Shown here: positions 45,296 through 55,736 of the stretch, in pieces
Numbering within the stretch: the first letter of the stretch is position 1
How the letters are laid out: every line of letters begins with the position of its first letter
Source of the DNA: Carex sylvatica
Taxonomy: Eukaryota; Streptophyta; Magnoliopsida; Poales; Cyperaceae
DNA length: 64,000 nt
Direction: 5' to 3'
Assembly: GCA_964058845.1 (NCBI GenBank)
Contig: CAXKVR010000045.1
Span: 186,001 to 250,000, forward strand
Translations under genes and position numbers: made by a program
The notes under the pieces: model-generated
What the model was told of the DNA's origin: nothing
The model's input: the letters and a program-made list of their open reading frames with translations, nothing else
Database searches by the model: none

Positions 45296-45506
45296 TGGAA
45301 ACAAATCTGCTATGATCCGAATTGGATGAACAGTATCCTGAAATTCTTGCCTTTTCAAATTCAAATGTCGATTTATTTTGAGATGCGTGCACAGAAAAAT
45401 TAACTGTTTGAAGATGTGTGCACAAAAAAGTTGAACGGTTAAATTTAGAAAAGCAGGAATTTCAGGATACTATTCATCAAATTCGGATCACAGCAGATTT
45501 CATTCC
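45296..45506. repeat. 66-bp near-perfect inverted repeat, ~80-bp loop
   Basis: Left arm 45296-45361 and right arm 45441-45506 pair with about 8-10 mismatches, including TATCCTGAAATTC and GATCCGAATT blocks. The loop contains two similar GTGTGCACA/CGTGCACAG blocks. Transcripts would form a long hairpin. A CT-rich tract follows at 45521-45625. Confidence 0.85.
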
Positions 45507-45625
45507 AATAATGATACGCTGGTGTTGTCTCCTTTCTCCCCTTCTCCTTGTTCTTCTCCTCCCTCCCTTCTTCCTTCTTCCTATCTTCTTTCTCTTCTTC
45601 TTCCTCTTCCTGTTTTGTTGTGTTT

Positions 45626-48600
45626 CGATATGAATAAATCAGACACAAATCTAGTCTAAGCACGAAGATTCTTGTGAACCCTCCTGACTCGCCATAACTC
45701 AAACAATAACACTATTTGGGCCAATGTCAAAAAACCATATTGACTCACTACTTATAAATCTAAGCACGAGTATATCTATCAATCTGAGCATGACGATCCA
45801 AAGATTCATTTTTTGTAATAAGAATAAAGTTTTGTTTTTCTATTTTTATTTATTTAGAAAATTCAGTTGTAACATTTTATATACTGGTACGCCTGTTATA
45901 TTTATGTCTATGTACTGGTAAGATGGGTGTAATCGGCTTTTGTTCTGATTTGTTAACACATTGTACGAATTTAAAAATGGATCTTCCTAAATTTGAGCTT
46001 TTCACTTTTCAATGTCGGCGACTATAAATAATTTAATAGAAGTAAATATCTTGGGCTTTGTCTACCACAGACACAGAGGCAGAGACCCCAGTCATAGACT
46101 CATAGGATCTGGTCCCACAGCTTATTTACATGCTACTTGTGTTGGTCCAACTAGAAGAATACAATAGATTTTTATGGGAACATGCTAATAGATTGCTAAT
46201 TGCTTTATCTAAGCAAACCTTTTGCTAGCTCTCTTGGGTCAAAATCTGTTGATATGTTACATCCTATTTCCGTTTTGGTTTCTAGTTGGGGAATAATTTT
46301 TTTAATCAGAATTAGCATTCAGTTGGCATTTTGCGAATTTTGGGTCAACTATCATCTAGCTTGCATATAGGTGTCAATTAGCTAAAAAAAATAATGAGAA
46401 AAGGCATAATAGATCATAGGCACGAAACTTGTACGTGACTCAATTGTAGCTACAAGTAATTATATTTCATAATGTATGAATGTCAATCGGACTTCTTAAG
46501 CCGGTTGTATCTAAATTTAAGTCAAAAGCTAAAAAAAGAAGAAGGAACTAACAGATATAATAAAAAACACTATCATGTGTGTGCGCAAAAATATTATTTG
46601 TGTCAATTGAAATAAGATTATTCAAGTTCCTTCACAGATGGAGACATGGGTGAAGCTTGGGCCTGGGCTCAACCCATTATTCTATAAACTAACTATACAT
46701 GCAATTTGATTAACTAATTATAATGATTTTTAAATATGACCCCCTTTATTACTTCAAAAAGTAAAAATAAGCTATTAAATTTAAGGTCTTATATATATCT
46801 GGTTATGAGAATTTGAGAGAGTAAAAAAAAAAAATAGTCTATTATAGTTTACAAATTTTTTTCTCTCGGAACCCCAATAACATATAACCAATCAAAATAA
46901 ATATAAAATAAGGACTTCTCGAAAAAAAATGAAATTTTATTTTCCTCCTTCCGTCTTGTTTCTCTTACTGAGAATTTTTAGCATCCGTAATCTCTTCAAC
47001 TTTGTTTCGAATTGCATTTTTTTTTCTTTTGGATTTATAATCACTACTTCTGAATCATCCAAAAACAATAAATTTTGTATCTATTTTAAAAAAAAAATAG
47101 TATAAAATTTTCCAAAAACCATAAAATTTGGTCTCTAAGCACATTTAATATGGAGATCATATTGAGCGGTTCAAATCGATTGATTGAATTTTGAGAACAG
47201 AGATAAAGATGTGTGGTATAATTGGAGTACAAAATTAACGATGCATTTTAACTCTACTCATTTAGTTATGTGATAAGGAATATATGGTGATGGTGATGTT
47301 CTTGCCTTCTCTTTTATTTTTTTTAGTTTTATAATTTTTATTGAAAAGTAAAGTACATATTACTTTGTTAGGATAAATTTTCATATTCGGATAGTTAGAA
47401 ATTAACTAAAATAAATCAAATTAAAATAGAGTTATTCGGATCGTGCGAAATATTTTTTAAGCGTATTCTGTCTCATCGTGCAGATCCACCAACAGCTACT
47501 ACGATTGAAAATTGAAATTTCGGATTCAACCTCAGCTCTCCAATTACATAATATGTCTTTTTTTTATTAAATGCATCTGAATAATGTGTAGAAGTCTAAA
47601 TTTAACTAAAAATATACTCGCCACACGTACCGCTACACAATGCATTACAATTAAAATTAAATAAAATATAAAATTTAGCAATATAATATGTTTCCTTATT
47701 TCATTCATTCAGTATTTCTTCCTCTCTAATTTGGCCATATAATTATGTTTCCTTATTTCTTTCATTTCTTATTTCTCTTTTATGTTTCTATAGCTATTAT
47801 CGTGAGAAATCTAGAAATATTATCAATTTTGTTTCTTCATCAGGATATTTGATAACAAGTTATATGGCTTTTAGCGATTTTTTTCATTGCTTCCTTGTTT
47901 TTCTCTTCAGATATCTACATGCATCTCTTACATCTTTTATTTGTATGAGAATACATTGGGCTATTCTTTTATTGTTGAATAATTATTTTTTTATTAGTCT
48001 ATTTTTCATGAAAATATATCATTTTGTATGAAATTTTTTTTCTCTTATAATATATTCCCATTAGGGCACGATACTATAAATAGCGGATTATACAACGGCT
48101 AGTTTATGAATATGTTTAGAAATTGATTAGATGCCAACTCATTGCCGGATGTCAAACGGTGCAATATTAAGGGATAAATAAGTCTTTTAATGAAAATATG
48201 TTATTCAAATTTAATGAAAAATGACAGCCCATATATCTAATTAACTCCAACGGTAATATCAAAAGAAGATAATCATGTACTGATAAATCAATCGGAGATT
48301 TTATGCAAACATATTAAATGAAAATTTTGAGTTTTCTAATGTTTAAATTCCAACAACTTATAGATATATTTCATAATTGATTTTTTAATTTTTTTTTTCT
48401 AATTTATAGTATGTATGTTTATGGATATTTTAGTCATTTATCACTTAGTTAATTGATGTTTGCGGCAGGGGATAAGTGTGACATATTGAAAATTTGAAGA
48501 GGAAAGGGAAAAAAAATTTGACATCATAATTAAAATTTCAAAAACTAAAAGAAAGAAAATTAAAAAGATGTGGTTTCATTATCCCATAAAGATAATAGCG

Positions 48601-48682
48601 CGCCAAATTGGCTAGTGGAACATGTAAACTAGGTAAAAGCAGATTTGACATGAATAAAATATTATATATGGAAATATATCCG
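45626..48682. other. AT-rich intergenic DNA
   Basis: No gene recognised over about 3 kb. About 47100-47220 shares GGTCTCTAAGCACATTTAATAT and TCGATTGATTGAA-type blocks with the foldback at 50866-51262, so it may be a partial copy. Otherwise nothing identifiable. Confidence 0.5.
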
Positions 48683-49375
48683 CTACTTAAAAAGCATATC
48701 TTTATTTTTCATACCACCAAATCCAAAGCATGTGAAGAGACCTTGTTTATAATTCACATTTGGCCTCTTCATCATCCTTAGAACAATTTGTTTCCTCTTT
48801 CTGGAATTATTTTTACCAGTAGTCATATTACTATTATCTCCAGTTCCAGCCATTCCCTCATCTGATTGTAGAATTATTCTCCTACTTGAATTTAATTTTT
48901 CAAGTTCTTTTTCTCTCTTTCGAACCCAATTAATATTTCTTAGAGGCGACAATGATCGAGACCTCCTCGGAGGCTGCATATCTCGACGGCGTTCACAATT
49001 TTCTTCTTTCCTTATTTTTTGTAACGCAACAGTGAAAGGATCAAAATCCCCGCGCTTGCTTAGATTTGGTCTAGCAAATGAACTCTTATTAGGTGAAGTG
49101 GAACCTGAACTCGACTTGCCGAAATTTTGAAGACGCGGTGGAAGTTTCAGAGGAAGCAAAACTCCACTATCGAATAATTCGTCGGCGAATGATGTGGTGG
49201 TTGAGTCCGACGGAGTCTCGGTGTGCTGGTATGGTTTGAAATTGAAATCGCTAAATTCGTTAGTAGAATCAAAGACATGAGAAGAGGTGTTTGTGTAGTA
49301 GAGATAGAGAGGAGCACTGTATGAAAGTGCATGATTTGGTTCAATTTTGTGATTTAGTAGTTCCTCTTCCTCCAT
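48683..49375 (-). CDS. Single-exon plant protein of unknown function, basic C-terminus
   Basis: Reverse-strand intronless frame of 230 residues from ATG 49375 (MEEEELLNHKIEPNH). An in-frame ATG 45 bases upstream (49420) is rejected because the TATA box lies only about 6 bases above it. The middle has SFADELFDSGVLLPLKLPP (about residues 77-95), resembling the SADELF..G.I.PL motif of membrane-associated-kinase-regulator and DUF1645-like plant proteins. Then comes a Ser-rich stretch, an Arg-rich segment (RRRDMQPPRRSRSLSPLR), a Lys/Arg patch (KNNSRKRKQIVLRMMKR) that could be a nuclear signal, and a short tail. No transmembrane segment. I do not recognise the exact family. Codon pattern and clean frame support a real gene. 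Confidence 0.75.
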   Translation of the reverse strand: MEEEELLNHKIEPNHALSYSAPLYLYYTNTSSHVFDSTNEFSDFNFKPYQHTETPSDSTTTSFADELFDSGVLLPLKLPPRLQNFGKSSSGSTSPNKSSFARPNLSKRGDFDPFTVALQKIRKEENCERRRDMQPPRRSRSLSPLRNINWVRKREKELEKLNSSRRIILQSDEGMAGTGDNSNMTTGKNNSRKRKQIVLRMMKRPNVNYKQGLFTCFGFGGMKNKDMLFK

Positions 49376-49425
49376 GCTTAAAATAACTTTGTGTATGAGT
49401 TGGTTTTGAGAAAGACACAAATGTG

Positions 49426-49432
49426 ATTTATA
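49426..49432 (-). promoter_or_regulatory. TATA box of the single-exon gene
   Basis: TCTATAAATC on the reverse strand, about 50 bases upstream of the chosen ATG. A start site 25-32 bases below it leaves a leader of roughly 20-25 bases. Confidence 0.6.
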
Positions 49433-50095
49433 GAGAAAATAAAAGATATAAAATATAAAATAAATAAACTGGTTGCTTGATATTGAAAGTGGAGTGACCG
49501 GAATTTAGTGATTCAAACTTCAAAGCCTTGTATTATGGCACAAAAGATGCTATGAATCTGCACCATGCGTTGCCTATTTTATTTATAAGTACATTCTCTA
49601 AAGCAAATAACTGCCGACTCAGCTGGCGTCATCGAAACAAATAACCATTTATTTTGGGAATGGAGGGAATTAAAATAATATTGTATTTTAATTTATTGCC
49701 TCAACTTTTTCTGAATTTCGGCCTAAATCCTGGATGGGTTTAATATTGTTCGACTTGCTTATTTTGGCATTTTCTAATCTAGGAAGTTAAAATTTCAGAG
49801 ATAAATAGTTTATAATTTTTTAGATGATCAAGTTAGATTCGATTGGAATCGATGTCAAATTAGAGTTAATCTTATTCACATCCGGCTTATCAGATAAAGA
49901 TTGCAAAAGAGCAGTTTTGGTTTCATGCAGTGCACAAACTATATATAGAGTTATTTGATTATGTAGTCTGTACGTTACATAAAGTTAAAACTGCTCTCTT
50001 AAAAATATTTACTCGGCTCGTCAGATCACCAATCAATTCGATCTGACCCATTTATATATATGAGAAATTATTTAATATATTTTATTTCACTTATG

Positions 50096-50126
<31 letters not shown>

Positions 50127-50693
50127 GCTTCTCTTATTATGGAATTTAATATTTGTTGTCACGTGTCGAGTTTTAAGTCTCACAAGACAAAATTTAAAAT
50201 TTCCGTACATATTAAATTCTACTCTTCATTACAAATTGAATTGAATGTGTTCATTTTATGACTATTTAACTCACTTTTTTGAAAAAAAAAATTAAAAGTC
50301 TAGTCATCCAATTATATAATATCTACAAAAATTTCATTCGGTTCAAATCTACAACCTCTCGAAAAATATTATCTTTGTTACATAGATCAAAAAACTAGTT
50401 CTCAAATAAATGAATTATCATGTCATCAATTTTAGATTGCAACATCTATATTAAAACAATTTAACAATCATTACTAATTGATCTTAATTTTCGAATACAA
50501 CGACAGCAGCTTGTTATCAAACACATGCAACAAAAGCCATTAAATTTAGTCCTTTACAACAATAATGCACAATCTCAACAAATTCTTCATGTGAGAATTG
50601 AAGCGTTCGGTAGAGAGGCAAAATCTATTCCGATAGGGATGCGAGACTTTAAACTAATTAGAATTAAAATTATATCATAAAATAATCGTCTGT
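49433..50693. other. AT-rich intergenic DNA
   Basis: No gene. Microsatellite (AAT)n, about 10 units, at about 50096-50126. About 50335-50400 resembles a decayed reverse-strand SINE-like sequence. Confidence 0.55.
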
Positions 50694-50766
50694 GGGGATG
50701 TAGCTCAGATGGTAGAGCGCTCGCTTAGCATGCGAGAGGTACGGGGATCGATACCCCGCATCTCCA
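50694..50766 (+). tRNA. tRNA-Ala (anticodon AGC)
   Basis: 73 bases fold into a complete cloverleaf: acceptor GGGGATG/CATCTCC (one G-U), D stem GCTC/GAGC, anticodon stem CTCGC/GCGAG with loop TTAGCAT (anticodon AGC), T stem CGGGG/CCCCG with loop ATCGATA, discriminator A. No intron, and no encoded CCA, as expected for a eukaryotic gene. A and B boxes are intact, and a T5 run at about 50780 can end pol III transcription. Looks functional. Confidence 0.97.
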
Positions 50767-50865
50767 AATTTGGTTTTAACTTTTTCGTTCCATTCAAGTC
50801 CATTACGGCTCGCTGTCGTTGTATTTATTACATGTCAGTGACAACCAATTATCAAAATGAAAAAA

Positions 50866-51262
50866 ATGATCCACTTACAACATTTTGAAAGTTACAGCGT
50901 CTTACAACAATTCGATTTTGTAATTTTCAAAGTCCAAACAATCGATTCAAACCGTTCAACATTATCTATATATTAAGATGTGCTTGGAGATCAAATTTTA
51001 TAATTTTTTTGATTTTTTTTACTATTTATTAAGTATTTTACAAAACTGCTGTTTTTAGACAATTTTGAACCACTAAAAAATAGCAGTTTTGTAAAATACT
51101 TAATAAATAGTAAAAAAAATTAAATAAAATATAAAATTTGATCTCCAAACATATCTTAATATAGATATCATGTTGAACGATTTAGATCGATTGTTTGAAC
51201 TTTAAAACTCACAAAAATAAATTGTTGTAAGATGTTATAACTTTCAAATATTGTAAGTGGAT
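50866..51262. mobile_element. Foldback MITE, ~400 bp
   Basis: Ends GATCCACTTACAACATTTTG and ...CAAATATTGTAAGTGGATC are inverted. Near the centre TTACTATTTATTAAGTATTT is followed by its inverted copy, and AAAACTGCTG/CAGTTTT closes the loop, so nearly the whole element is an inverted repeat. No clear target duplication. Confidence 0.8.
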
Positions 51263-52301
51263 CCCTCCTCTATATATAACTTATGTAGTGTATTAAATTT
51301 GAGATAATTTGAAAACCAATTTTGCATATTAAATTTGAGATAATTTTCATCAAATTTGATATAAATATAAATGGCCCAAATTTTACAATTTTGCATTTTC
51401 GATTTTAACAATCATTTTATCATTTTTTTTGCAGCTGTTACATAAAAATGATTGCAAATACAATTCATTCTCATTACAGATATGGTTCTTAAGTAATTGA
51501 TATTTTAATGCTCGATTCTAAAATATTGAAACTTCCCATTTGATTCCTAAACATGTTACAACAGTTCTATTCTTAACTTTTAAAGCCTCTAGTTTTATAT
51601 ATTTTCTTTAACATTCACACAATTCATTTTTTTTTAACATTTTGTAACTGACAAACGCAAATAAATTGTAATTAGTAAGATTGCTAACGATGCAAATTTT
51701 CCAAATTAATAATTAACTCTAAATCTATACAATTAGTAATGTAATTATCACATTAGTAAGTAGTAACAGAATATTTATGTTTATATCATTCCTTTGGCAG
51801 CTTTTCCTCTAAAGATGCTCTAATAGCTGCTCCAGTTAATTACTATCTTACCAAGAGGTTTCCACCAGACAACAAACCCTACAGAACCAATGAAATTTGA
51901 ACCATTTATATATATATATATTTCGGCCCATAATCATCCATATTAGTTCCAATAACAGACCCATAACACAGATTTCGGGCTGTTGCTACCTGTTTCTCTC
52001 ATTTACGCGACATATTATTAGGCCCAAAGAGGAAAACTCGATTCAGTTCTCATCCGTTCTCTTTGGACCGGATTGGTCAGATATAAACATAAATTTTCTG
52101 TTACCTCAGAGCATATGGACACAGCATGATGACGGTGGAGTCAGCACCACGCCAGTGGAACTCACATGGCAGATGATGTCATTCTAAATTTCTAATATCG
52201 CCATGTGGGACCACGAGTAATGAGATCTCGTCCTCAGGTGGCAGCGGCGACCATCATCAGATTGGGACCCAAACCCGCTAACCTGACAAGATAAGCTTCT
52301 A
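51263..52301. other. AT-rich intergenic DNA
   Basis: No gene supported. The frame at 51897-52187 has no recognisable motif. Confidence 0.55.
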
Positions 52302-52780
52302 AAGCAAACTAGGGCTGTAAATAAGCTGAGTTTGAGCGAGTTACTCCCAATTCGAACTCGGCTCGTTTAATAAACGAGCGAGCCAACTCAAGTTGAGATG
52401 ATAATAACGAGTTGTAGAGCCAACTCGAACTCAGCTCGTTATCAACTCGAGTTGGCTCACAACTCGTTTATAACTTGTTTAACCAGTGATAGTATTACAA
52501 CACAAGTTCAAACATATTTTACACGAATCTCAAAGCACAAATAACAGTCTAGATATTCGGATTTGATTATTTTTGGAATTTATTGTGACCAATACTATGT
52601 AACTTTATGTAACTCGAGTTATAAATGAGCGAGTTGGGGCCAACTCGAACTCAGCTCATTTATTAAATGAGTTGGCTAACTCGAGTTGTAAATGAACTGA
52701 GTTGTGAATGAGCCGAGTTAAACGAGCTGTAAATGAGCGAGTTACGAGTTCGAGCTTTTTTGCCCAGCCCTAAAGCAAAC
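52302..52780. mobile_element. hAT-type MITE, 463 bp, 8-bp TSD
   Basis: Element 52310-52772 with ends TAGGGCTG ... CAGCCCTA and perfect 8-bp duplications AAGCAAAC at 52302-52309 and 52773-52780, as expected for hAT. The interior is dense with GAGCCAACTCGA / GAGTTGGCTC words, giving strong self-complementarity. Confidence 0.95.
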
Positions 52781-52842
52781 CTATGCCCGAATGATCCAGA
52801 TTGAAGTATCAAAGCCATTGTTGGTACGTGTGCTTGTAGGAT

Positions 52843-53289
52843 AGAGTAATATGAGTAAAGCTAGGGTGTGATGTGCTCACCAAGAGGGTTTAGTGAGCAT
52901 AACTCTAAAAGTTCATCGGATCGATTCCATACGTCGAATTCAAACCGTTGAAATCCATGTATTTCATGAGTGATGCATATACATGCAAAATTTTGAAAGT
53001 TTCGAGTTTATTTGCTACACGGTCAAGTGGTTGAAGAAATGGACATTTTATAGGTTAATTTATAAGTTATTTTATATATTCAATTTTTATTTTTATTTTG
53101 ATCACTTGACCGTGTAGCAAATAAATTCGAAACTTTTAAAATTTTACATGTATATGCATCACTCATGAAGTACATAGATTTCAACGGTTTGAATTCGGCA
53201 TTTGACGTCGATCCGATATACTTTTGAAGTTATGTTCACCAAACTTTCTTGGTGAGCACATCACACCCTAGCTTTACTCAGAGTAATAT
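52843..53289. mobile_element. Mutator-type MITE, 427 bp, long TIRs and 9-10-bp TSD
   Basis: Element 52853-53279. The inverted arms (about 190 bp each) begin GAGTAAAGCTAGGGTGTGAT on both strands. Flanks AGAGTAATAT at 52843-52852 and 53280-53289 are identical. Arm length and duplication size fit a non-autonomous MULE. Degenerate relatives lie near 4990-5160 and 26885-27235. Confidence 0.92.
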
Positions 53290-53627
53290 AGTGCACTACT
53301 GCGAGTTCGTGCAAAGTTTTAATTTAAGAAAGATTACGGGTTTTACATTTTTATTGGATAATTAGTAATTACGTTTGGAAGAGGGAGTAACTCAAAATCT
53401 GAGTTTGGGTTCGGACTATCCCATTAGAATCTGTGTCAATCTGGTTCAAATTAGAATCAACGAAGCTCCTTTAATATTTGTCAAAGCGTATCGGACGGTC
53501 CGGGTTCAATGTACGTTAGGATGAGAGCTAAAATAGTTAGAATATCAAAATTTGATAATAGTAAATAAGAATAGAGAAAAAATAATAATTTAAATTTAAA
53601 TTAGTGTGAAAATAGTGCTATTCGGAT
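53290..53627. other. AT-rich intergenic DNA
   Basis: Nothing recognised. Confidence 0.55.
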
Positions 53628-54761
53628 TAGTCTATTTAATTAATTTGCAAAACATACAATTATTGAATATTACGATTTTTTTCTAATTTAGAGTTATGCA
53701 GGTTCAAGTCAATTGGAATTGCAATATAAAGTGCTTGAAGTGAAAAAAATCATGAAGACTTATCAAGAATACAAATTGTAAAATCAGAAACTTGATAAAG
53801 TTTGAGGCTGTTTAAAACTGGGAACAAACATTCGTAACGTTTGTAAAATATTATAACGTTTTCAGTCTGTCAGAAACGCTGAAGTAACAGCTTAATCAAA
53901 CTCAGAAGGAATTAAAACGTTGGTAACATTTATAAAACGTTATAACGTTTTCAGCCTATCAGAAATGCTAAAGTACAGCCAAGATTAGATTACAAACGTT
54001 GATAACATTTGTCAATAGTTACAACGATTTAATTAAATCAGCGTTGTAACGTTTTAATTAAATCTGAGCTTCAGAAATTCTTGTTTTTGATCAAGTTTGA
54101 GTCAGTGCAAATCGTTACGTAACGTTTTACAATCGTTATAACGTTTTATTGAGCTTTCAGAAAATTAAAACCCTAAATCGCATTTTGAATTAAAATGTTT
54201 GTAACATTTTATGTTAAACAGCTCATTAAACAGCTGTCTCTATAAATAGAGCAGTGGGGTCTCTTCCCCACTCAACCTAACCGCCTCTAACATTGCAAAA
54301 ACCTATTTTCTGTGGGCTTGAGTTTCTCCATTGTTGTAAGAACTTAAAACTTCAATATCCCTCAAACAACTTCAAATCCACTTCACTAATTTTGAGTTAG
54401 ATTAGGTTAGAGTGAGGTTTTGAGTGTTTCTCTTGCGAACATTGATTTAGAGACTTTTTTCTTTTCTTGAGTTGTCCGTGTGACTTCTCTTGATTGTAAG
54501 GGTTCGCTGGCTCTCATCTTTAGTTGGCCGTGTGACTTCTTTTGGTTGTAAGGGCTCATCGGTTCACAAGTTGTAAACATTTCTCGTTGGATATAGAAAG
54601 GTGCACCTAGAAGAGGTTGCGACGCCTCGGAGACATAGGTATTTATTTTGTCGAACTCCGTTATCATCCCGCGTGTCAAATTTCTCTAAACTCATCTATT
54701 TACTTTCAATTGCGATTATTTTCAGTTTTTTAGAGTAATTAGTGGTGCACTTAGTGTAACA
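53628..54761 (+). repeat. Copia 5' LTR
   Basis: About 1.1 kb, roughly 90% identical to 55757-56805. Contains repeated AACGTT words (about 53835-54210), TATA-like CTATAAATAGAG at about 54239 and a duplicated GGCCGTGTGACTTC..TTGGTTGTAAGGG unit (54470-54560). Ends ...GTGTAACA before the PBS. The first ~20 bases of the LTR are missing or diverged. Confidence 0.88.
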
Positions 54762-54764
54762 AAG

Positions 54765-54776
54765 TGGTATGAGAGC
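54765..54776 (+). other. Primer-binding site (initiator tRNA-Met type)
   Basis: TGGTATGAGAGC, one base different from the TGGTATCAGAGC typical of plant copia elements, three bases after the LTR end. Confidence 0.8.
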
Positions 54777-54827
54777 AATAATCTTTTTAGCAAAGGACTT
54801 TTTGCACTAAGTGCACCACTTTGCTAA

Positions 54828-54985
54828 CAATAATCTTTTTAGTCTATTTGACTAATTTGCAAAACATACAATTATTGAATTTTACGATTTCTTCTATTTT
54901 AGAGTATGCAGGTTCAAGCCAATTGAAATTGCAATGTAAAGTGCTTGAAGTGAAGAAATCATGAAGACTTATCAAGAATACAACG
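54828..54985 (+). repeat. Third, partial copy of the LTR start inside the element
   Basis: ACAATAATCTTTTTAGTCTA ... TTATCAAGAATACAA repeats the first ~160 bases of the LTR (compare 55751-55905), placed within the leader between PBS and gag. Confidence 0.8.
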
Positions 54986-55012
54986 AGAAAAATGGTGACA
55001 AAGCTTTGCGAG

Positions 55013-55156
55013 TTGTCAAAGTTTCTCTTCAAAACTCCTTTGTTACACTTAGTGGTGCAAATTAGTCAAATAATATTTTTGCAAATCGTAAGATTATTGC
55101 TCTAACAAAGTGGTGCACTTAGTGTAACAAAGGAATTTTGAAGAGAAACTTCAACA
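55013..55156. repeat. ~46-bp inverted repeat in copia leader
   Basis: 55013-55060 (GTTGTCAAAGTTTCTCTTCA ... TTAGTGGTGCA) and 55110-55156 (GTGGTGCACTTAGTGTAACA ... GAAACTTCAAC) are inverted copies with a few differences. The LTR-end block GTGGTGCACTTAGTG is included. Confidence 0.85.
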
Positions 55157-55159
55157 ATC

Positions 55160-55660
55160 CGCAAGCTAAAGCAAAATTCAAAATCAAAATTCGTAGCATT
55201 TTCGCCACAAAATCGTAACCTTCCTAGCACCTCAAATACCCATCTATCAAATGACACATTTTTCAACAAGAATGACCATGAATCATTCAAAGATGTCATT
55301 CTCTTATCCAAAATGTTCCAAGGCATGCTTGATTTCGAAAGAAAATACAACAAGGAACGTGAAGAGAAAAATAAACAAGTAATATGCTTTGCATGCCATA
55401 GAAAGGAGCACACCATCCAAACATGATTAGAACTATTTTCACACATGAAGAACATGGATGGTGAAGGAAAATAAGACCGAATGCCAAGACAAATGTATGA
55501 TGAGTACAAAGGGAGTAAAAAGGCGAAAGCAATGCAAGCCTTATTTTTCGACGAGAGCGAGGTGGAGGAATCCGACATAGAGTCAGAAAATGAACAAGAT
55601 ATCAACCTTGCATTGGTGGCAAATGTAGATGAAGGTCATTCAACAATTGACGTCGACTCA
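55160..55660 (+). pseudogene. Copia gag fragment with damaged zinc knuckle
   Basis: Forward-strand frames read SYPKCSKACLIS-type shifts then KQVICFACHRKEHTIQT followed by TGA at about 55425, i.e. a CxxC...H zinc knuckle whose last Cys position is a stop. Beyond it come MPRQMYDEYKGSKKAKAMQA and the acidic FFDESEVEESDIESENEQD, typical of the region after the gag knuckle in copia elements. Protease, integrase and RT are absent. Confidence 0.7.
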
Positions 55661-55723
55661 ATTATCACAAATAAAAGCATCACCAACAATAAAAGAGGGA
55701 GATTGTATGTTTTGCAAATTGTC

Positions 55724-55735
55724 AAAAGGGGGAGA
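55724..55735 (+). other. Polypurine tract
   Basis: AAAAGGGGGAGA directly before the 3' LTR start (TGTTG at 55737). A near copy (AAAAGAGGGAGATTGTA) is at 55691. Confidence 0.8.
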
Positions 55736-55736
55736 T

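Noticed and set aside
55102..55605. 167-codon reverse-strand frame in the copia element
   Set aside because: It is antisense to the gag relic and reads Ser/Phe/Cys-rich strings without any motif.
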